A stretch of DNA of 64,000 nt, taken from the NCBI GenBank assembly GCA_012798535.1, contig JAAZMZ010000009.1:1-64000 (forward strand), in the 5' to 3' direction. The position numbers and the translations under genes are program-made. Positions 26,415 through 35,357 of this stretch are shown in pieces. The notes under the pieces were generated by a model. That model did no database searches. It was given only the letters and a program-made list of their open reading frames with translations, and was not told the origin of the DNA. Position 1 is the stretch's first letter; the number at the start of each line of letters is the position of its first letter. The stretch is from Leptolinea sp. GTDB lineage: Bacteria; Chloroflexota; Anaerolineae; Anaerolineales; Anaerolineaceae.

Positions 26415-26516
26415 TTCCCATTTCGCAAGATTTGCAAATTATATATCAGGATGTGGATAGATTTTCCCCGACGGAAGGTCTATAGTATCCTCTATCTACA
26501 ATTCACGGAGGAAGGA

Positions 26517-27641
26517 ATGCAAGATTCGTTGTTGATCAAGAGCAAGTTTTACCATCTGGTTCTACGCGGCAGCCCGTATGAGATCGGACGGGCACAGGGC
26601 GAGGGCATCCGCTACATAAAACCGGCAGTCGAGTTCTTCGGTTCGGGGCCGCTTCCAGAGAACCCGGTGGCCGCCGACCGCACAATTAAACTCATGGAAA
26701 AACATTGCCCGGGATTGATCGAAGAAATGACCGGATTTTGTGAAGGTGCCGGTATTTCACTTGACAGACTGGTTTACCTTTCCATGACACATCTGGGTGG
26801 AGTGCATTGCAGTCACTTTGCGGTTCTTCCCCAAGCAACCTCCAACGGACATGTGCTGGTAGGTCGGAATTATGATTTCGGTCATCAGGTGGATGACATG
26901 CGGTTGACCACAATATTTCCGACCGGCGGATTGGTCCACACCGGATTCCCCACACTTTTTTTCGGGCGCAATGATGGGTTAAATGAATGTGGTTTGTCGG
27001 TCACCATGTCTGTTGGCGGTATGCCGGTCGGACTTGGGCCGGGTCAGCGGCCGCCGGTGCAGGAAGGTCTACAGTTCTGGGCGCTGGTGCGCACGCTGTT
27101 GGATACCTGCAAAACAACTGCGGAAGCGGAAGACCGTTTTGACAGTTTTCCCTGCTGTGGAAACCCGATCCTCATTATCGCTGACGCGACGGGAAACGTC
27201 TCGCTGGCGGAAGCTTATGGGCCGCATAAGAAGATCACGCGCCTGGATACGGGCAGTCAGTTCCTTGGAGCTACCAATCATTATCAATCGCCAGAGGTGA
27301 ATGTTTTCAGCCCGGGTCACCTGGTAAATTCCACCGTTCGCCTGGAGGCCATCAAGCGCTTCTGCACAGAGAATGCAGGCAAGGTGACTTCTGAGAATAT
27401 CAAATCATTCTTAAGCACGAAGTATCCGGAAGGTCTCTGCACACACCATTACTCCGGTTTCTTTGGCACACTGCATTCCTGTGTATTCGATTTGACTGAC
27501 CGGACGGCAGAAGTCGCATTCGGATCACCGGCAGTGAATCCCTGGCACCAGGTGGATTTCAAGGATCCTCAACCGGGTGAATTCGAGGTGGTTCTTCCTG
27601 ATCAGACGGCTGAGAAGGAATTCTGGGAGATGACCGAATAA
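26517..27641 (+). CDS. C45-type self-processing acyltransferase/amide hydrolase
   Basis: 374 residues from ATG 26517, with GGAGGAAGG directly upstream. The pattern follows the peptidase C45 (acyl-CoA:6-aminopenicillanate acyltransferase) family: RGSPYEIGRAQGEGIR near the start, the nucleophile candidate C98 in GVHCSHFA, NYDFGHQVDD, and GLNECGLSVTMS. In this Ntn-hydrolase family the chain cuts itself before the Cys, leaving it as the N-terminal nucleophile for amide cleavage or acyl transfer. No signal peptide is seen, so it is cytosolic. The substrate is unknown; linear amides or N-acyl compounds are likely. The flanking AraC/GyrI regulator might control it. Confidence 0.82.
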   Translation: MQDSLLIKSKFYHLVLRGSPYEIGRAQGEGIRYIKPAVEFFGSGPLPENPVAADRTIKLMEKHCPGLIEEMTGFCEGAGISLDRLVYLSMTHLGGVHCSHFAVLPQATSNGHVLVGRNYDFGHQVDDMRLTTIFPTGGLVHTGFPTLFFGRNDGLNECGLSVTMSVGGMPVGLGPGQRPPVQEGLQFWALVRTLLDTCKTTAEAEDRFDSFPCCGNPILIIADATGNVSLAEAYGPHKKITRLDTGSQFLGATNHYQSPEVNVFSPGHLVNSTVRLEAIKRFCTENAGKVTSENIKSFLSTKYPEGLCTHHYSGFFGTLHSCVFDLTDRTAEVAFGSPAVNPWHQVDFKDPQPGEFEVVLPDQTAEKEFWEMTE

Positions 27642-27676
27642 CCAGGAATGTGTAATCATAAATTTCAGTAAGCAAA

Positions 27677-27720
27677 AGAAGATCGGATGTCCATTCAATC
27701 CGGTCTTCTTTTTATTATAC
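27677..27720. terminator. Bidirectional intrinsic terminator
   Basis: AGAAGATCGGAT (27677-27688) pairs with ATCCGGTCTTCT (27698-27709), twelve base pairs with one wobble. T tracts flank it on both strands (TTTTTATTATAC on plus). It separates the C45 gene from the convergent GGDEF gene. Confidence 0.85.
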
Positions 27721-27736
27721 GGTCAGCCTGAGACTA

Positions 27737-28678
27737 TTAATCGGATTTTGATTCACACGAGTAGAAGGCGAAATTGTTCTTTTTTACTTTAGCTCTGTAC
27801 ATGGCATCATCCGCGCAGGCGATCAACTTCGTGGCGGATGTGCCATCCTGCGGAAACAGGCTGATCCCGATGGATACAGAGACCTCCGGATTGGTCGGAT
27901 AAATTTCTATACCTTTCGGGATCTCTTTCACGATCCTTTCGGCAATCTGGATGATCTCGCTTTCATTTTGAATGGACTCGAGAATAATAATGAATTCGTC
28001 CCCGCCGATGCGCGCGACCGTATCCAGATCGCGCACAAGCGCCTTAAGGTGGTTGGAGATTTGCACCAGCAGCAGATCCCCTACCGCATGTCCAAAGCTG
28101 TCATTGATCTTCTTGAAATCATCCAGATCAAGGAAAAGCACGGCCAGCATGGAGCCGTAGCGCTGTGCCCGGAAAAGTGCCTGATCCATGCGGTCGAAAA
28201 GCAGATAACGATTGGGCAGGGAAGTCAACACATCGTGCGTTGCCAGGAATTGAAGATCGTGTTCGACCTGGATCAGTTCATTGATCTCCCGGGTGATCCC
28301 CATCAGACCGAAGACAGTCCCGTTATCATCCTGCAGCGCGATTTTTGTGGTGGAGGTCCAGTTCACTCCACCATCCGGTCTTTCCCGGCTTTCCACCAAT
28401 CCGATGATCGGCTGCCCGGTTTCCATCACTCGGAGGTCTTCCAGACGGGTCTTTTCACCGAATTCATTGCCAAACAGTTCCACGTCGGTTTTTCCCACAA
28501 GCATTTCAGCATTTTCAAAACCCAGCGATCTGGCCATTCTCTGGTTGACGCGGACCAGCCGGCAGTCTCTATCTTTGAAATAGATACTGTCGGCCGTGTT
28601 ATCCATCAGAGATTGAAAGAGCTTCTCCTCAGTAAAATCCGGGATCATTTCTTTCTTCACTGGAGTGTCTGCGGACAT
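27737..28678 (-). CDS. PAS-GGDEF diguanylate cyclase
   Basis: 313 residues. A PAS domain (about 18-135, with FQSLMDNTADSIYFKD and the ITREINE end) is linked to a GGDEF domain (about 143-305) with FLDLDDFKKIND, intact GGDEF at 225-229 and an RxxD inhibitory site (RDLD, 216-219) exactly five residues upstream. It should make c-di-GMP from GTP with product inhibition, controlled by the PAS sensor. No membrane segment or receiver domain is seen. GGGAGG precedes the start. With cdaA, the window encodes both c-di-AMP and c-di-GMP synthesis. Confidence 0.93.
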   Translation of the reverse strand: MSADTPVKKEMIPDFTEEKLFQSLMDNTADSIYFKDRDCRLVRVNQRMARSLGFENAEMLVGKTDVELFGNEFGEKTRLEDLRVMETGQPIIGLVESRERPDGGVNWTSTTKIALQDDNGTVFGLMGITREINELIQVEHDLQFLATHDVLTSLPNRYLLFDRMDQALFRAQRYGSMLAVLFLDLDDFKKINDSFGHAVGDLLLVQISNHLKALVRDLDTVARIGGDEFIIILESIQNESEIIQIAERIVKEIPKGIEIYPTNPEVSVSIGISLFPQDGTSATKLIACADDAMYRAKVKKNNFAFYSCESKSD

Positions 28679-28933
28679 TCCGAACTGCCTCCCCTGAACC
28701 TGGCCGGTTGAAGCCGACGATTGTTGGGTGAAATATTTAATTAATTGAAAATGGAAAGAATATCGATGGAAACGTAATGCCCAAATTAAGAATCAGTTAA
28801 TTATTACTTGAATTATACCCTTTCAGAGGATCAAATCATGCTGCAAGAAGGAAGAATACGAGGAATAAGCTAATGATGTAATGTAAAGAATTATTCAAAA
28901 GGTCTCGATTATTGGCGTGTTCCCATCTTGTGT
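28679..28933. other. AT-rich intergenic region between divergent GGDEF and GT39 genes
   Basis: The full gap between the genes is 326 bases (28679-29004). The left part is AT-rich. It holds a minus-strand TATAAT near 28820 without a good -35 box, which could drive the GGDEF gene with a leader of about 120 bases. No RNA gene, repeat or riboswitch is recognised. The GT39 promoter occupies 28934-28962. Confidence 0.45.
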
Positions 28934-28962
28934 TTGTATGCGCAACAAACAAATGCTATACT
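28934..28962 (+). promoter_or_regulatory. Promoter of the GT39-DUF2141 gene
   Basis: TTGTAT (28934-28939), a 17-base spacer, TATACT (28957-28962), about 42 bases before the ATG, which has GGGAGG upstream. Confidence 0.65.
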
Positions 28963-29004
28963 GATGGGGATAATCAGGAAACCAGGTCTCAATGGGAGGC
29001 GTAA

Positions 29005-30915
29005 ATGAAACGAGACATTGCACTCTGGTATTCGCATCCGGCATTCTGGTGGACGGTATTGATCCTGGCAGCCGGCTTGTTCTATTTTTCGGGAATAACC
29101 AGTGAAAGCATCTGGTACGACGAAGCCTATTCCGCCATGATGTCGGGACATACGGTGAATGAGATCATCTCATTCATCCAATATGATAATCATCCCCCGC
29201 TGTACTACATTCTGCTGCACTTTATCACCTCGATTTTTGGCCGATCTGAATTTGTCCTGCGGTCGCTTTCTGCCGTTGCTGCCATGGCCATGGTGAGTCT
29301 GGGAGCCTGGCCTGTGCGCCGCCTGGCCGGTGATTTAAAAGCCTTTATTTTCAGTGTGCTGGTGCTTTGCACACCGATTATGTTGACCTATGCACATGAG
29401 GCCAGGGTATATACGCTGGCGATATTCAGTGTAACGGCAGGTGTTCTGTATGGTTTTCTGGCAGTTCAAACTAATAAACGATCTGATTGGATTCTGTTTG
29501 GATTATTCTCACTGGCGGCGGCGTATTTTCATGATTATGGTTTGATAGCCGCCGGCTTCATGCACCTGTACATATTCATCTGGGTGCTATTGAAAAAACG
29601 CCCTCTTCTTAAACCCTACCTGATCACCGGCGGGTGTGTCTTTCTGGCTTATCTGCCGTTCCTGGTGATTCTGTTATCGCAGATCATGGGTGTAAAGAGA
29701 GGTTTCTGGCTGGGTCCCGTATCGCTGGATGGATTTCTTGGCGCGCTGGTACAACCATTTGCCTATAAAGAGTTATACCCGACTGTACCTCTTACCTCTA
29801 AATATGCCCTGGCCCTTTCACTGGCCTTGATCTTGTTCGGAATGATCTATGCCAGGGTGAAGAAACCAGATTATGAATGGCAATTTGTTCTCTTCGTTTT
29901 CGCCGTTTATCTTGGCACGGCAGTCTCGACGATTGTGTTTTCACTGGTTATCCAACCAATTTTCTACTCCCGCTACATGCTGGTCGTTCTTGGCCTGTTT
30001 CTGCTTTTAGCCTTCACGGGTATCGCACTGCTGCCGGGATGGAAATGGCAGGTTGCAGTCCTGATAGTTTTTGGCGCTTTGAATTTCTTCACGATAAAAG
30101 ATATTTACACACAGAATTTCAACTATCCATTCAAGAAAGTTGCGGAATATCTTAAGGATGAGATCAAACCTGGCGATTTGATCATTACCTCCGAATCTTA
30201 TTCCATGGGACCGGCTGTATACTACTTCCCACAGGCTGTGCATTACTATTCCAACAATTCGGTTGAAGCCAAATGGGGGCAGGTGCTCATTCCTTATGGA
30301 CCGCTTTTGCATGATGACAAAGACCGTGATAAATTGCTGTCCGAGCATTCGTCTTTCTGGTATATCACCTGTAATACCAGCGTTGCCAAGAATATCGCCA
30401 CCCTTCTAAAAGGGAAGAACACCTGGCAAATTGAGAAATACCCGGTTGATTTTTCAGATCCATATTCATTTGTCAAATTCACTGCGACGAAATATGTGAA
30501 CACCGGCCAGGAAGTGCCCCAAAAGAAGGTATCCCTGAATCTCAAGGTGACAGGTTTGAAACCGGAAGGCGACCTGTTCATCTACTTTTTCACGACACTC
30601 CAGGGTGGCATGAACGCCAATCGCGCAGATATGGTCAATATCGAAAATTCAGAGATGACATATACCGTCGACGGTCTGGACTACCGGGATTACATGATCA
30701 TTGTCCTGCATGATGAGAACAAGAATCACAGACCGGATTATGATAAAAATGGGCGGATCACCGAAGGTTTTGGGATTGTCAACATGGAAAAGGTAAACCT
30801 GTCGAATGGATTAACCCCGGATTTATTCGATGATCTGAAAATTACCCTGGATAATCCAGAAATGTCGACAAGTGTCCAGGTGGTGTACCCGCCGCTTCCC
30901 GATCAGAAGAAATAG
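29005..30915 (+). CDS. GT39-type membrane glycosyltransferase fused to a DUF2141-like domain
   Basis: 636 residues. The N-terminal 400 or so residues are a polytopic PMT_2/ArnT-type transferase: after the first helix comes SIWYDEAYSAMM, then DNHPPLYYILLH and the FGRSEFVLRSLS segment, the acidic first-loop motifs of polyprenol-phosphate-sugar-dependent enzymes. A soluble region (about 370-490) follows. The last 130 residues (about 505-630) match the DUF2141 pattern: a beta core, then YRDYMIIVLHDENKNHRPDYDKNG, EGFGI and F..L. The DHDEN.N.. part is calcium-loop-like. The fusion is unusual. The domain probably faces outside and may bind the acceptor. The sugar is unknown. A DPM-type donor synthase is at 8.2 kb. 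Confidence 0.8.
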   Translation: MKRDIALWYSHPAFWWTVLILAAGLFYFSGITSESIWYDEAYSAMMSGHTVNEIISFIQYDNHPPLYYILLHFITSIFGRSEFVLRSLSAVAAMAMVSLGAWPVRRLAGDLKAFIFSVLVLCTPIMLTYAHEARVYTLAIFSVTAGVLYGFLAVQTNKRSDWILFGLFSLAAAYFHDYGLIAAGFMHLYIFIWVLLKKRPLLKPYLITGGCVFLAYLPFLVILLSQIMGVKRGFWLGPVSLDGFLGALVQPFAYKELYPTVPLTSKYALALSLALILFGMIYARVKKPDYEWQFVLFVFAVYLGTAVSTIVFSLVIQPIFYSRYMLVVLGLFLLLAFTGIALLPGWKWQVAVLIVFGALNFFTIKDIYTQNFNYPFKKVAEYLKDEIKPGDLIITSESYSMGPAVYYFPQAVHYYSNNSVEAKWGQVLIPYGPLLHDDKDRDKLLSEHSSFWYITCNTSVAKNIATLLKGKNTWQIEKYPVDFSDPYSFVKFTATKYVNTGQEVPQKKVSLNLKVTGLKPEGDLFIYFFTTLQGGMNANRADMVNIENSEMTYTVDGLDYRDYMIIVLHDENKNHRPDYDKNGRITEGFGIVNMEKVNLSNGLTPDLFDDLKITLDNPEMSTSVQVVYPPLPDQKK

Positions 30916-31187
30916 ATCAACCTGTGATAGCCTGGATAATAGTCAGCTTTTATGCACCCGTGTGTGTTTTCCTCTTATGAAAGAAAAGGACGTAGTTTCA
31001 CACTCATTACTACAGTTATTCAACTTATTGCGTAATTAAACAACAAAAATGTATTACATATTTGTTGATTAAATGAGTGTTATATTTCAATACATTGGGT
31101 GGAGCGAGAAACTAAAAAATGTAATGATTCTTTTCTGAATAGAAAAATTCAAATTCAGCATAATCATAAGAAATTTGGGAGGAAATC
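30916..31187. other. AT-rich intergenic region
   Basis: 272 bases, clearly richer in A+T than neighbouring genes. It contains an interrupted inverted repeat ATGTATT...AATACAT (about 31047-31099) and a CTGAAT...ATTCAG pair near 31135-31158. No gene or RNA is recognised; a promoter for the zinc-ribbon gene should lie here. Confidence 0.4.
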
Positions 31188-31583
31188 ATGTCAGGTCTTC
31201 GATGTCCAGAGTGCGAGAGCTTTGTAGGAACTTCTGCTACAGCTGAGGTGGAGTCAACCGATTTCGATGAATCCACAGGTGAAATGGAAGTAGAAATTCG
31301 AATGGTTTTGTGTTGTGAAAACTGTGATCATGAATTTGGCGAATTTGTCGATACATCCATTGTTGAGGTAGATGGATATTTGGATTATCTGGATGAAAAT
31401 GACGAAGCCGAAGAAAATGAAAAATCATACGATGAGGCTGAAGTAGAACCTTCCATTCAGACACGAAAAGGTAAAAAATACTATGTGGCAAAGTGGACTT
31501 CAAAAGTATATGTAGGAGAAAAAGTTTTTTCTGTCCAGGGAGAGATGTCAGTAACCCGCGATCAGTTTGATTTATATAACTAA
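31188..31583 (+). CDS. Acidic zinc-ribbon protein of unknown function
   Basis: 131 residues. Two CxxC pairs, CPEC near residue 6 and CENC near 43, can form a zinc ribbon, and the rest is very acidic with many Asp and Glu. The C-terminal 45 residues (KYYVAKWTSKVYVGEKVFSVQG) look like a second small beta domain. I do not recognise a family. GGGAGGAAATC precedes the ATG, so translation is convincing. Base composition is more AT-rich than neighbours, as is the region upstream, which suggests recent acquisition or a weakly conserved orphan. It ends just before the ileS T-box promoter. Confidence 0.75.
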   Translation: MSGLRCPECESFVGTSATAEVESTDFDESTGEMEVEIRMVLCCENCDHEFGEFVDTSIVEVDGYLDYLDENDEAEENEKSYDEAEVEPSIQTRKGKKYYVAKWTSKVYVGEKVFSVQGEMSVTRDQFDLYN

Positions 31584-31622
31584 AAATCCTCTTTTTCTCA
31601 TATTGAGAATAATCATATGTCA

Positions 31623-31651
31623 TTGACCCATAAGAACACATGTGGCATAAT
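31623..31651 (+). promoter_or_regulatory. Promoter of the T-box-ileS transcript
   Basis: TTGACC (31623-31628), a 17-base spacer, CATAAT (31646-31651). The start of transcription would be near 31658, giving a leader of about 290 bases before ileS. Confidence 0.7.
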
Positions 31652-31659
31652 CAATATCT

Positions 31660-31935
31660 CAAATGCATTGATGGAAACGAGTATGCCTGGTCGTAACGAT
31701 CAGCGAACCCGGGAAAGGTGAGAGCCGGGGACGTATGGCGGGCAGAAAATCCTTCCGGAGCAGCGAACTGAACGCGATCTCCACTCGCCAGTAAGAGAGC
31801 CGTCTTCGCCAGACGTTATCAGCGGCGCGGAGATGATAGACGTCTCTGACCGAGCGCCGGGATGTAAACCGGAAGCAGGGTGGTACCGCGGGAATTCCTC
31901 CCGTCCCTGGCAGGGACGGGAGTTTTTTTATTTTT
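31660..31935 (+). promoter_or_regulatory. T-box riboswitch of ileS with terminator
   Basis: The 14-base T-box sequence AGGGTGGTACCGCG is at 31877-31890. Its TGGT can pair with ACCA, the tRNA 3' end with discriminator A, as in tRNA-Ile. It is followed by a strong terminator: CTCCCGTCCC (31898-31907), loop TGGCA, GGGACGGGAG (31913-31922) and a T run. Upstream are stem-I type features: AGTA at 31679-31682, a hairpin at 31688-31704 and GGTGAGAGCC. I cannot assign the Ile specifier codon with confidence. Uncharged tRNA-Ile should favour the antiterminator and ileS expression. Confidence 0.92.
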
Positions 31936-31946
31936 CTGGAGGCCGG

Positions 31947-34900
31947 ATGTTTAGAAATGTTTCCCCGAAAGTTGATGTAGTCAAAATGGAAGAAGCCATC
32001 CTCCAAATGTGGAAGGAAAAAGATATCTTCCATAAGTCCGTGAAACAACGGGAAGGTGGACCCAAATACGTGTTCTACGAAGGACCTCCAACAGCCAACG
32101 GACATCCCGGTGTGCACCATGTGCTGGCGCGTTCATTCAAGGATATGTTCCCGCGCTACAAGACTATGCGCGGATATCACAGCATCCGACGCGGTGGATG
32201 GGATACTCACGGTCTGCCTGTTGAAATCGAAGTGGAAAAGAAACTGGGTTTCACCAACAAACAGCAGATCGAAGAGTACGGAATCGACCGGTTCAACGAG
32301 CTATGCCGTGAATCAGCTTTCTCCTACATTCAGGAATGGGAGAAAATGACCGACCGCATGGCCTACTGGGCGGATATGGAAACCGCCTATGTGACCTACA
32401 AGAACAGCTACATCGAAAGCATCTGGTGGATCCTGAAGAATTTCTGGGAAAAGGATCTGCTGTACCAGGGCTTTAAGGTTGTCCCTTACTGCCCGCGCTG
32501 CGGTACCCCGCTTTCAGACCATGAAGTCGCGCTGGGTTACGATGACGCTGAAGATCCTTCTGTCTTCGTGCGTATGCGGTTGATCGATGAACCGGACACC
32601 TCACTGTTGATCTGGACGACCACCCCGTGGACGCTGCCGTCCAACGCGGCAGTAGCTGCTCACCCGGATGTAACTTATGTGGTGGTGGAACGCTCACTGG
32701 ATGACGGCCGGAAAGAAAAATTGATCATGGCCGAGGCACTGGTCGCAAGAGTTCTGGGAGATGAGCCGTATACAGTCGTCAAAAAAATGAGCGGAAGGCA
32801 ATTGGAGGGGAAGAAATACACCCCCCTGTACAACTTCATCAAACTGGATAAGCCCGCGCACTTTGTCGCTCTGGCCGATTATGTCTCCACGGAAGACGGC
32901 ACCGGACTGGTGCACACCGCTCCGGCCTACGGAGCGGAGGATATGATGCTTGGCAACGCGGTCGGTTTGCCGGTCATTCAGGCAGTCGGTCCGGACGGCA
33001 AGTTCCTGCCCGAGGTGACACCCTGGGCGGGAGTCTTTATCAAGGATGCCGATCCGTCCATTATGGAAGACCTGAAAAAACGCGGTCTGCTATTCAGGCA
33101 GGGAACAATCGTCCACACCTATCCTTTCTGCTGGCGCTGCAAGACACCGCTGCTGTATTTTGCCCGGCCAACCTGGTACATTCGCACCAGCAAATTAAAG
33201 AACCGGCTGGTCGATCTGAACAATACCATCAACTGGTATCCGGGCCACATTAAAAGCGGCCGTTTTGGAAACTGGTTGGCCAATAATATTGATTGGGCGC
33301 TGGGGCGGGAGCGTTACTGGGGGACACCACTGCCGGTCTGGCAGTGCCAGGAATGTGGCAAACAGGAATGCATCGGATCGGTGGAGGAGCTCTCCATGAA
33401 AGCCGGACGCGACCTGAAAGACCTGGATCTGCATCGCCCGCATGTAGACAGGATCACCTACAAATGCCTGGATTGCGGTGGTACCATGCAGCGTGTTCCC
33501 GAATTGATCGACGTATGGTTCGATTCGGGATCCATGCCGTATGCTCAGTGGCACTATCCCTTCGAGAACAGGAAAGAATTTGCGGAACAATTCCCGGCCG
33601 ACTATATTTGCGAGGCGGTGGATCAAACCCGCGGCTGGTTCTACTCACTGCATGCCATCAGCACGCTGCTAAACGACGAGGTGTGTTTCAAAAACGTCAT
33701 CTGCCTGGGTTTGATCCTGGATGGAGAAGGCCAGAAGATGTCGAAATCCAAAGGGAATGTGGTCAGCCCGTGGGATATTCTGGATGTACATGGAGCGGAT
33801 GCCTTCCGCTGGTACCTGTACACGGCCAGCCCGGCCGGACAGGAACGCCGCTTCTCGGCTGACCTGGTGGGCGAGGTTATCCGCTCCTTTACGCTCACCC
33901 TGTGGAACACGTATTCCTTCTTTGTAAATTATGCCAACCTGGACGGATGGACTCCGGATAAGCAGGCGAAGGTGGAATACAGTCCGCTGGACCAATGGCT
34001 GCGGTCCGCTTTGCATACGCTGGTTCGAGATGTGACCAATGCTTACGAAAATTATGACAGCCTAGCCGCAACCCGGCCGGTGGAAGTCTTCGTTGACCAG
34101 CTCTCTAACTGGTACCTGCGCCGGTCGCGTCGCCGCTTCTGGAAGACAGAATCGGATGCCGACAAACACGCCGCTTATGCCACCCTGTATGAAGCGCTGG
34201 TGACTTTAAGCAAACTGCTGGCACCGGCCATGCCGTTCCTGGCGGAAGAGCTTTACCAAAACCTGGTGCGTTCCTTCGATCCAATCGCGCCCGAATCTGT
34301 TCATCTGGCTGATTGGCCGGAGGTGAATGGGAAAATCATCGATGAGAAACTGAATCGTGAAATGGCCCTGGTGATGAAGCTGGCCTCACTCGGTCATGCT
34401 GCCCGAAATAAAGCCAACCGCAAGGTGCGCCAGCCGTTGGCCGAATGTGCCTTCTCACTGGGTAGCGCGGAGGAGGGGCGCATTCTGACCCAGTACGCTG
34501 ATATCTTGACAGATGAGTTGAATGTCAAGAAAGTGCGCGCCTTGAATGCTGCCGGCGAAGCCGTGGCCTACTCATTGAATCCGCTTCCCAAACAACTAGG
34601 GCAGAAATACGGCCCGAAATTCCCGGCTATCCGCCAGGCCATTCTTGCACTGGAACCGGAACAGGCCGCCCGGTTACTACTCGATGGCAAGAATGTGACC
34701 GTCAAAACCGCCAATGAATCCTATGAACTTCTGCCGGAGGAAGTCGAAGTCCGCGCGACAGCACGGGAAGGATACGCCGTTGCCTACGAAGGCGCCACCC
34801 TGGCTGCCCTGGTAACCGACCTTACTGAAGATCTTGTCCTTGAAGGTCTGGCGCGTGAAGTAGTCCGCCGGGTACAGGACCTCCGCAAGACGGCCGGTCT

Positions 34901-35096
34901 CGAAATCTCAGACCGTATCCAGGTACGCTATTCCGCCACCCCGAAACTGGCGAAAGCCATCGAATCCTACCGGGATTACATCACGGCAGAAACTTTGACA
35001 GTCCAGATGGTTGCCGGAGAGCCGGAGAAGAACATGCCGGTGGACAGCGATTCATTCGACGGTGAGTCGTTGACCGTTGGTTTGAAGAAAGCCTGA
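31947..35096 (+). CDS. ileS: Isoleucyl-tRNA synthetase
   Basis: 1049 residues from ATG 31947, which has GGAGG four bases upstream; the reading frame extends back through the T-box but that part is leader. The ATP-site motif has the variant NGHPGVHH (51-58) instead of a plain HIGH box, as in some IleS branches. KMSKS is at 597-601. The editing domain, the RYWGTPLPVW segment and the C-terminal anticodon-binding region are present. It charges tRNA-Ile. Expression is set by the T-box in the leader, and the gene is followed by a strong terminator. Confidence 0.96.
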   Translation: MFRNVSPKVDVVKMEEAILQMWKEKDIFHKSVKQREGGPKYVFYEGPPTANGHPGVHHVLARSFKDMFPRYKTMRGYHSIRRGGWDTHGLPVEIEVEKKLGFTNKQQIEEYGIDRFNELCRESAFSYIQEWEKMTDRMAYWADMETAYVTYKNSYIESIWWILKNFWEKDLLYQGFKVVPYCPRCGTPLSDHEVALGYDDAEDPSVFVRMRLIDEPDTSLLIWTTTPWTLPSNAAVAAHPDVTYVVVERSLDDGRKEKLIMAEALVARVLGDEPYTVVKKMSGRQLEGKKYTPLYNFIKLDKPAHFVALADYVSTEDGTGLVHTAPAYGAEDMMLGNAVGLPVIQAVGPDGKFLPEVTPWAGVFIKDADPSIMEDLKKRGLLFRQGTIVHTYPFCWRCKTPLLYFARPTWYIRTSKLKNRLVDLNNTINWYPGHIKSGRFGNWLANNIDWALGRERYWGTPLPVWQCQECGKQECIGSVEELSMKAGRDLKDLDLHRPHVDRITYKCLDCGGTMQRVPELIDVWFDSGSMPYAQWHYPFENRKEFAEQFPADYICEAVDQTRGWFYSLHAISTLLNDEVCFKNVICLGLILDGEGQKMSKSKGNVVSPWDILDVHGADAFRWYLYTASPAGQERRFSADLVGEVIRSFTLTLWNTYSFFVNYANLDGWTPDKQAKVEYSPLDQWLRSALHTLVRDVTNAYENYDSLAATRPVEVFVDQLSNWYLRRSRRRFWKTESDADKHAAYATLYEALVTLSKLLAPAMPFLAEELYQNLVRSFDPIAPESVHLADWPEVNGKIIDEKLNREMALVMKLASLGHAARNKANRKVRQPLAECAFSLGSAEEGRILTQYADILTDELNVKKVRALNAAGEAVAYSLNPLPKQLGQKYGPKFPAIRQAILALEPEQAARLLLDGKNVTVKTANESYELLPEEVEVRATAREGYAVAYEGATLAALVTDLTEDLVLEGLAREVVRRVQDLRKTAGLEISDRIQVRYSATPKLAKAIESYRDYITAETLTVQMVAGEPEKNMPVDSDSFDGESLTVGLKKA

Positions 35097-35125
35097 ATAG
35101 AATCAAGTACCTGCATGTGAAGTAG

Positions 35126-35163
35126 CGGCCGGTTTCTTCGTGAAGCCGGCCGTTTTCTATCTT
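35126..35163 (+). terminator. Intrinsic terminator after ileS
   Basis: An eleven-base-pair stem CGGCCGGTTTC/GAAGCCGGCCG (35126-35152) with a TTCGT loop, followed by TTTTCTATCTTT. Confidence 0.88.
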
Positions 35164-35357
35164 TACAGATTCATGGCTTTCGCAGGAAAAACCGGATACC
35201 CTGTACTGGTTTAGTTTTATACTGGCTGGAGTCTCCTTCACATTGAGTGGAGGCAGTCCTGGGCTCTGAATGCCTGAAAATTGATGGATCAACAGGGGTG
35301 AATGATCAACCCGGTTCACGAATTCAGGGGGAGATAAGGTAAAATTCATCCGCTGTC

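Noticed and set aside
26440-26470. DnaA box at ATGTGGATAG
   Set aside because: A single imperfect match has no neighbours and is expected by chance.
31833-31946. ileS reading frame extended 38 codons upstream
   Set aside because: This part lies in the T-box and its terminator, and ATG 31947 has the ribosome site.
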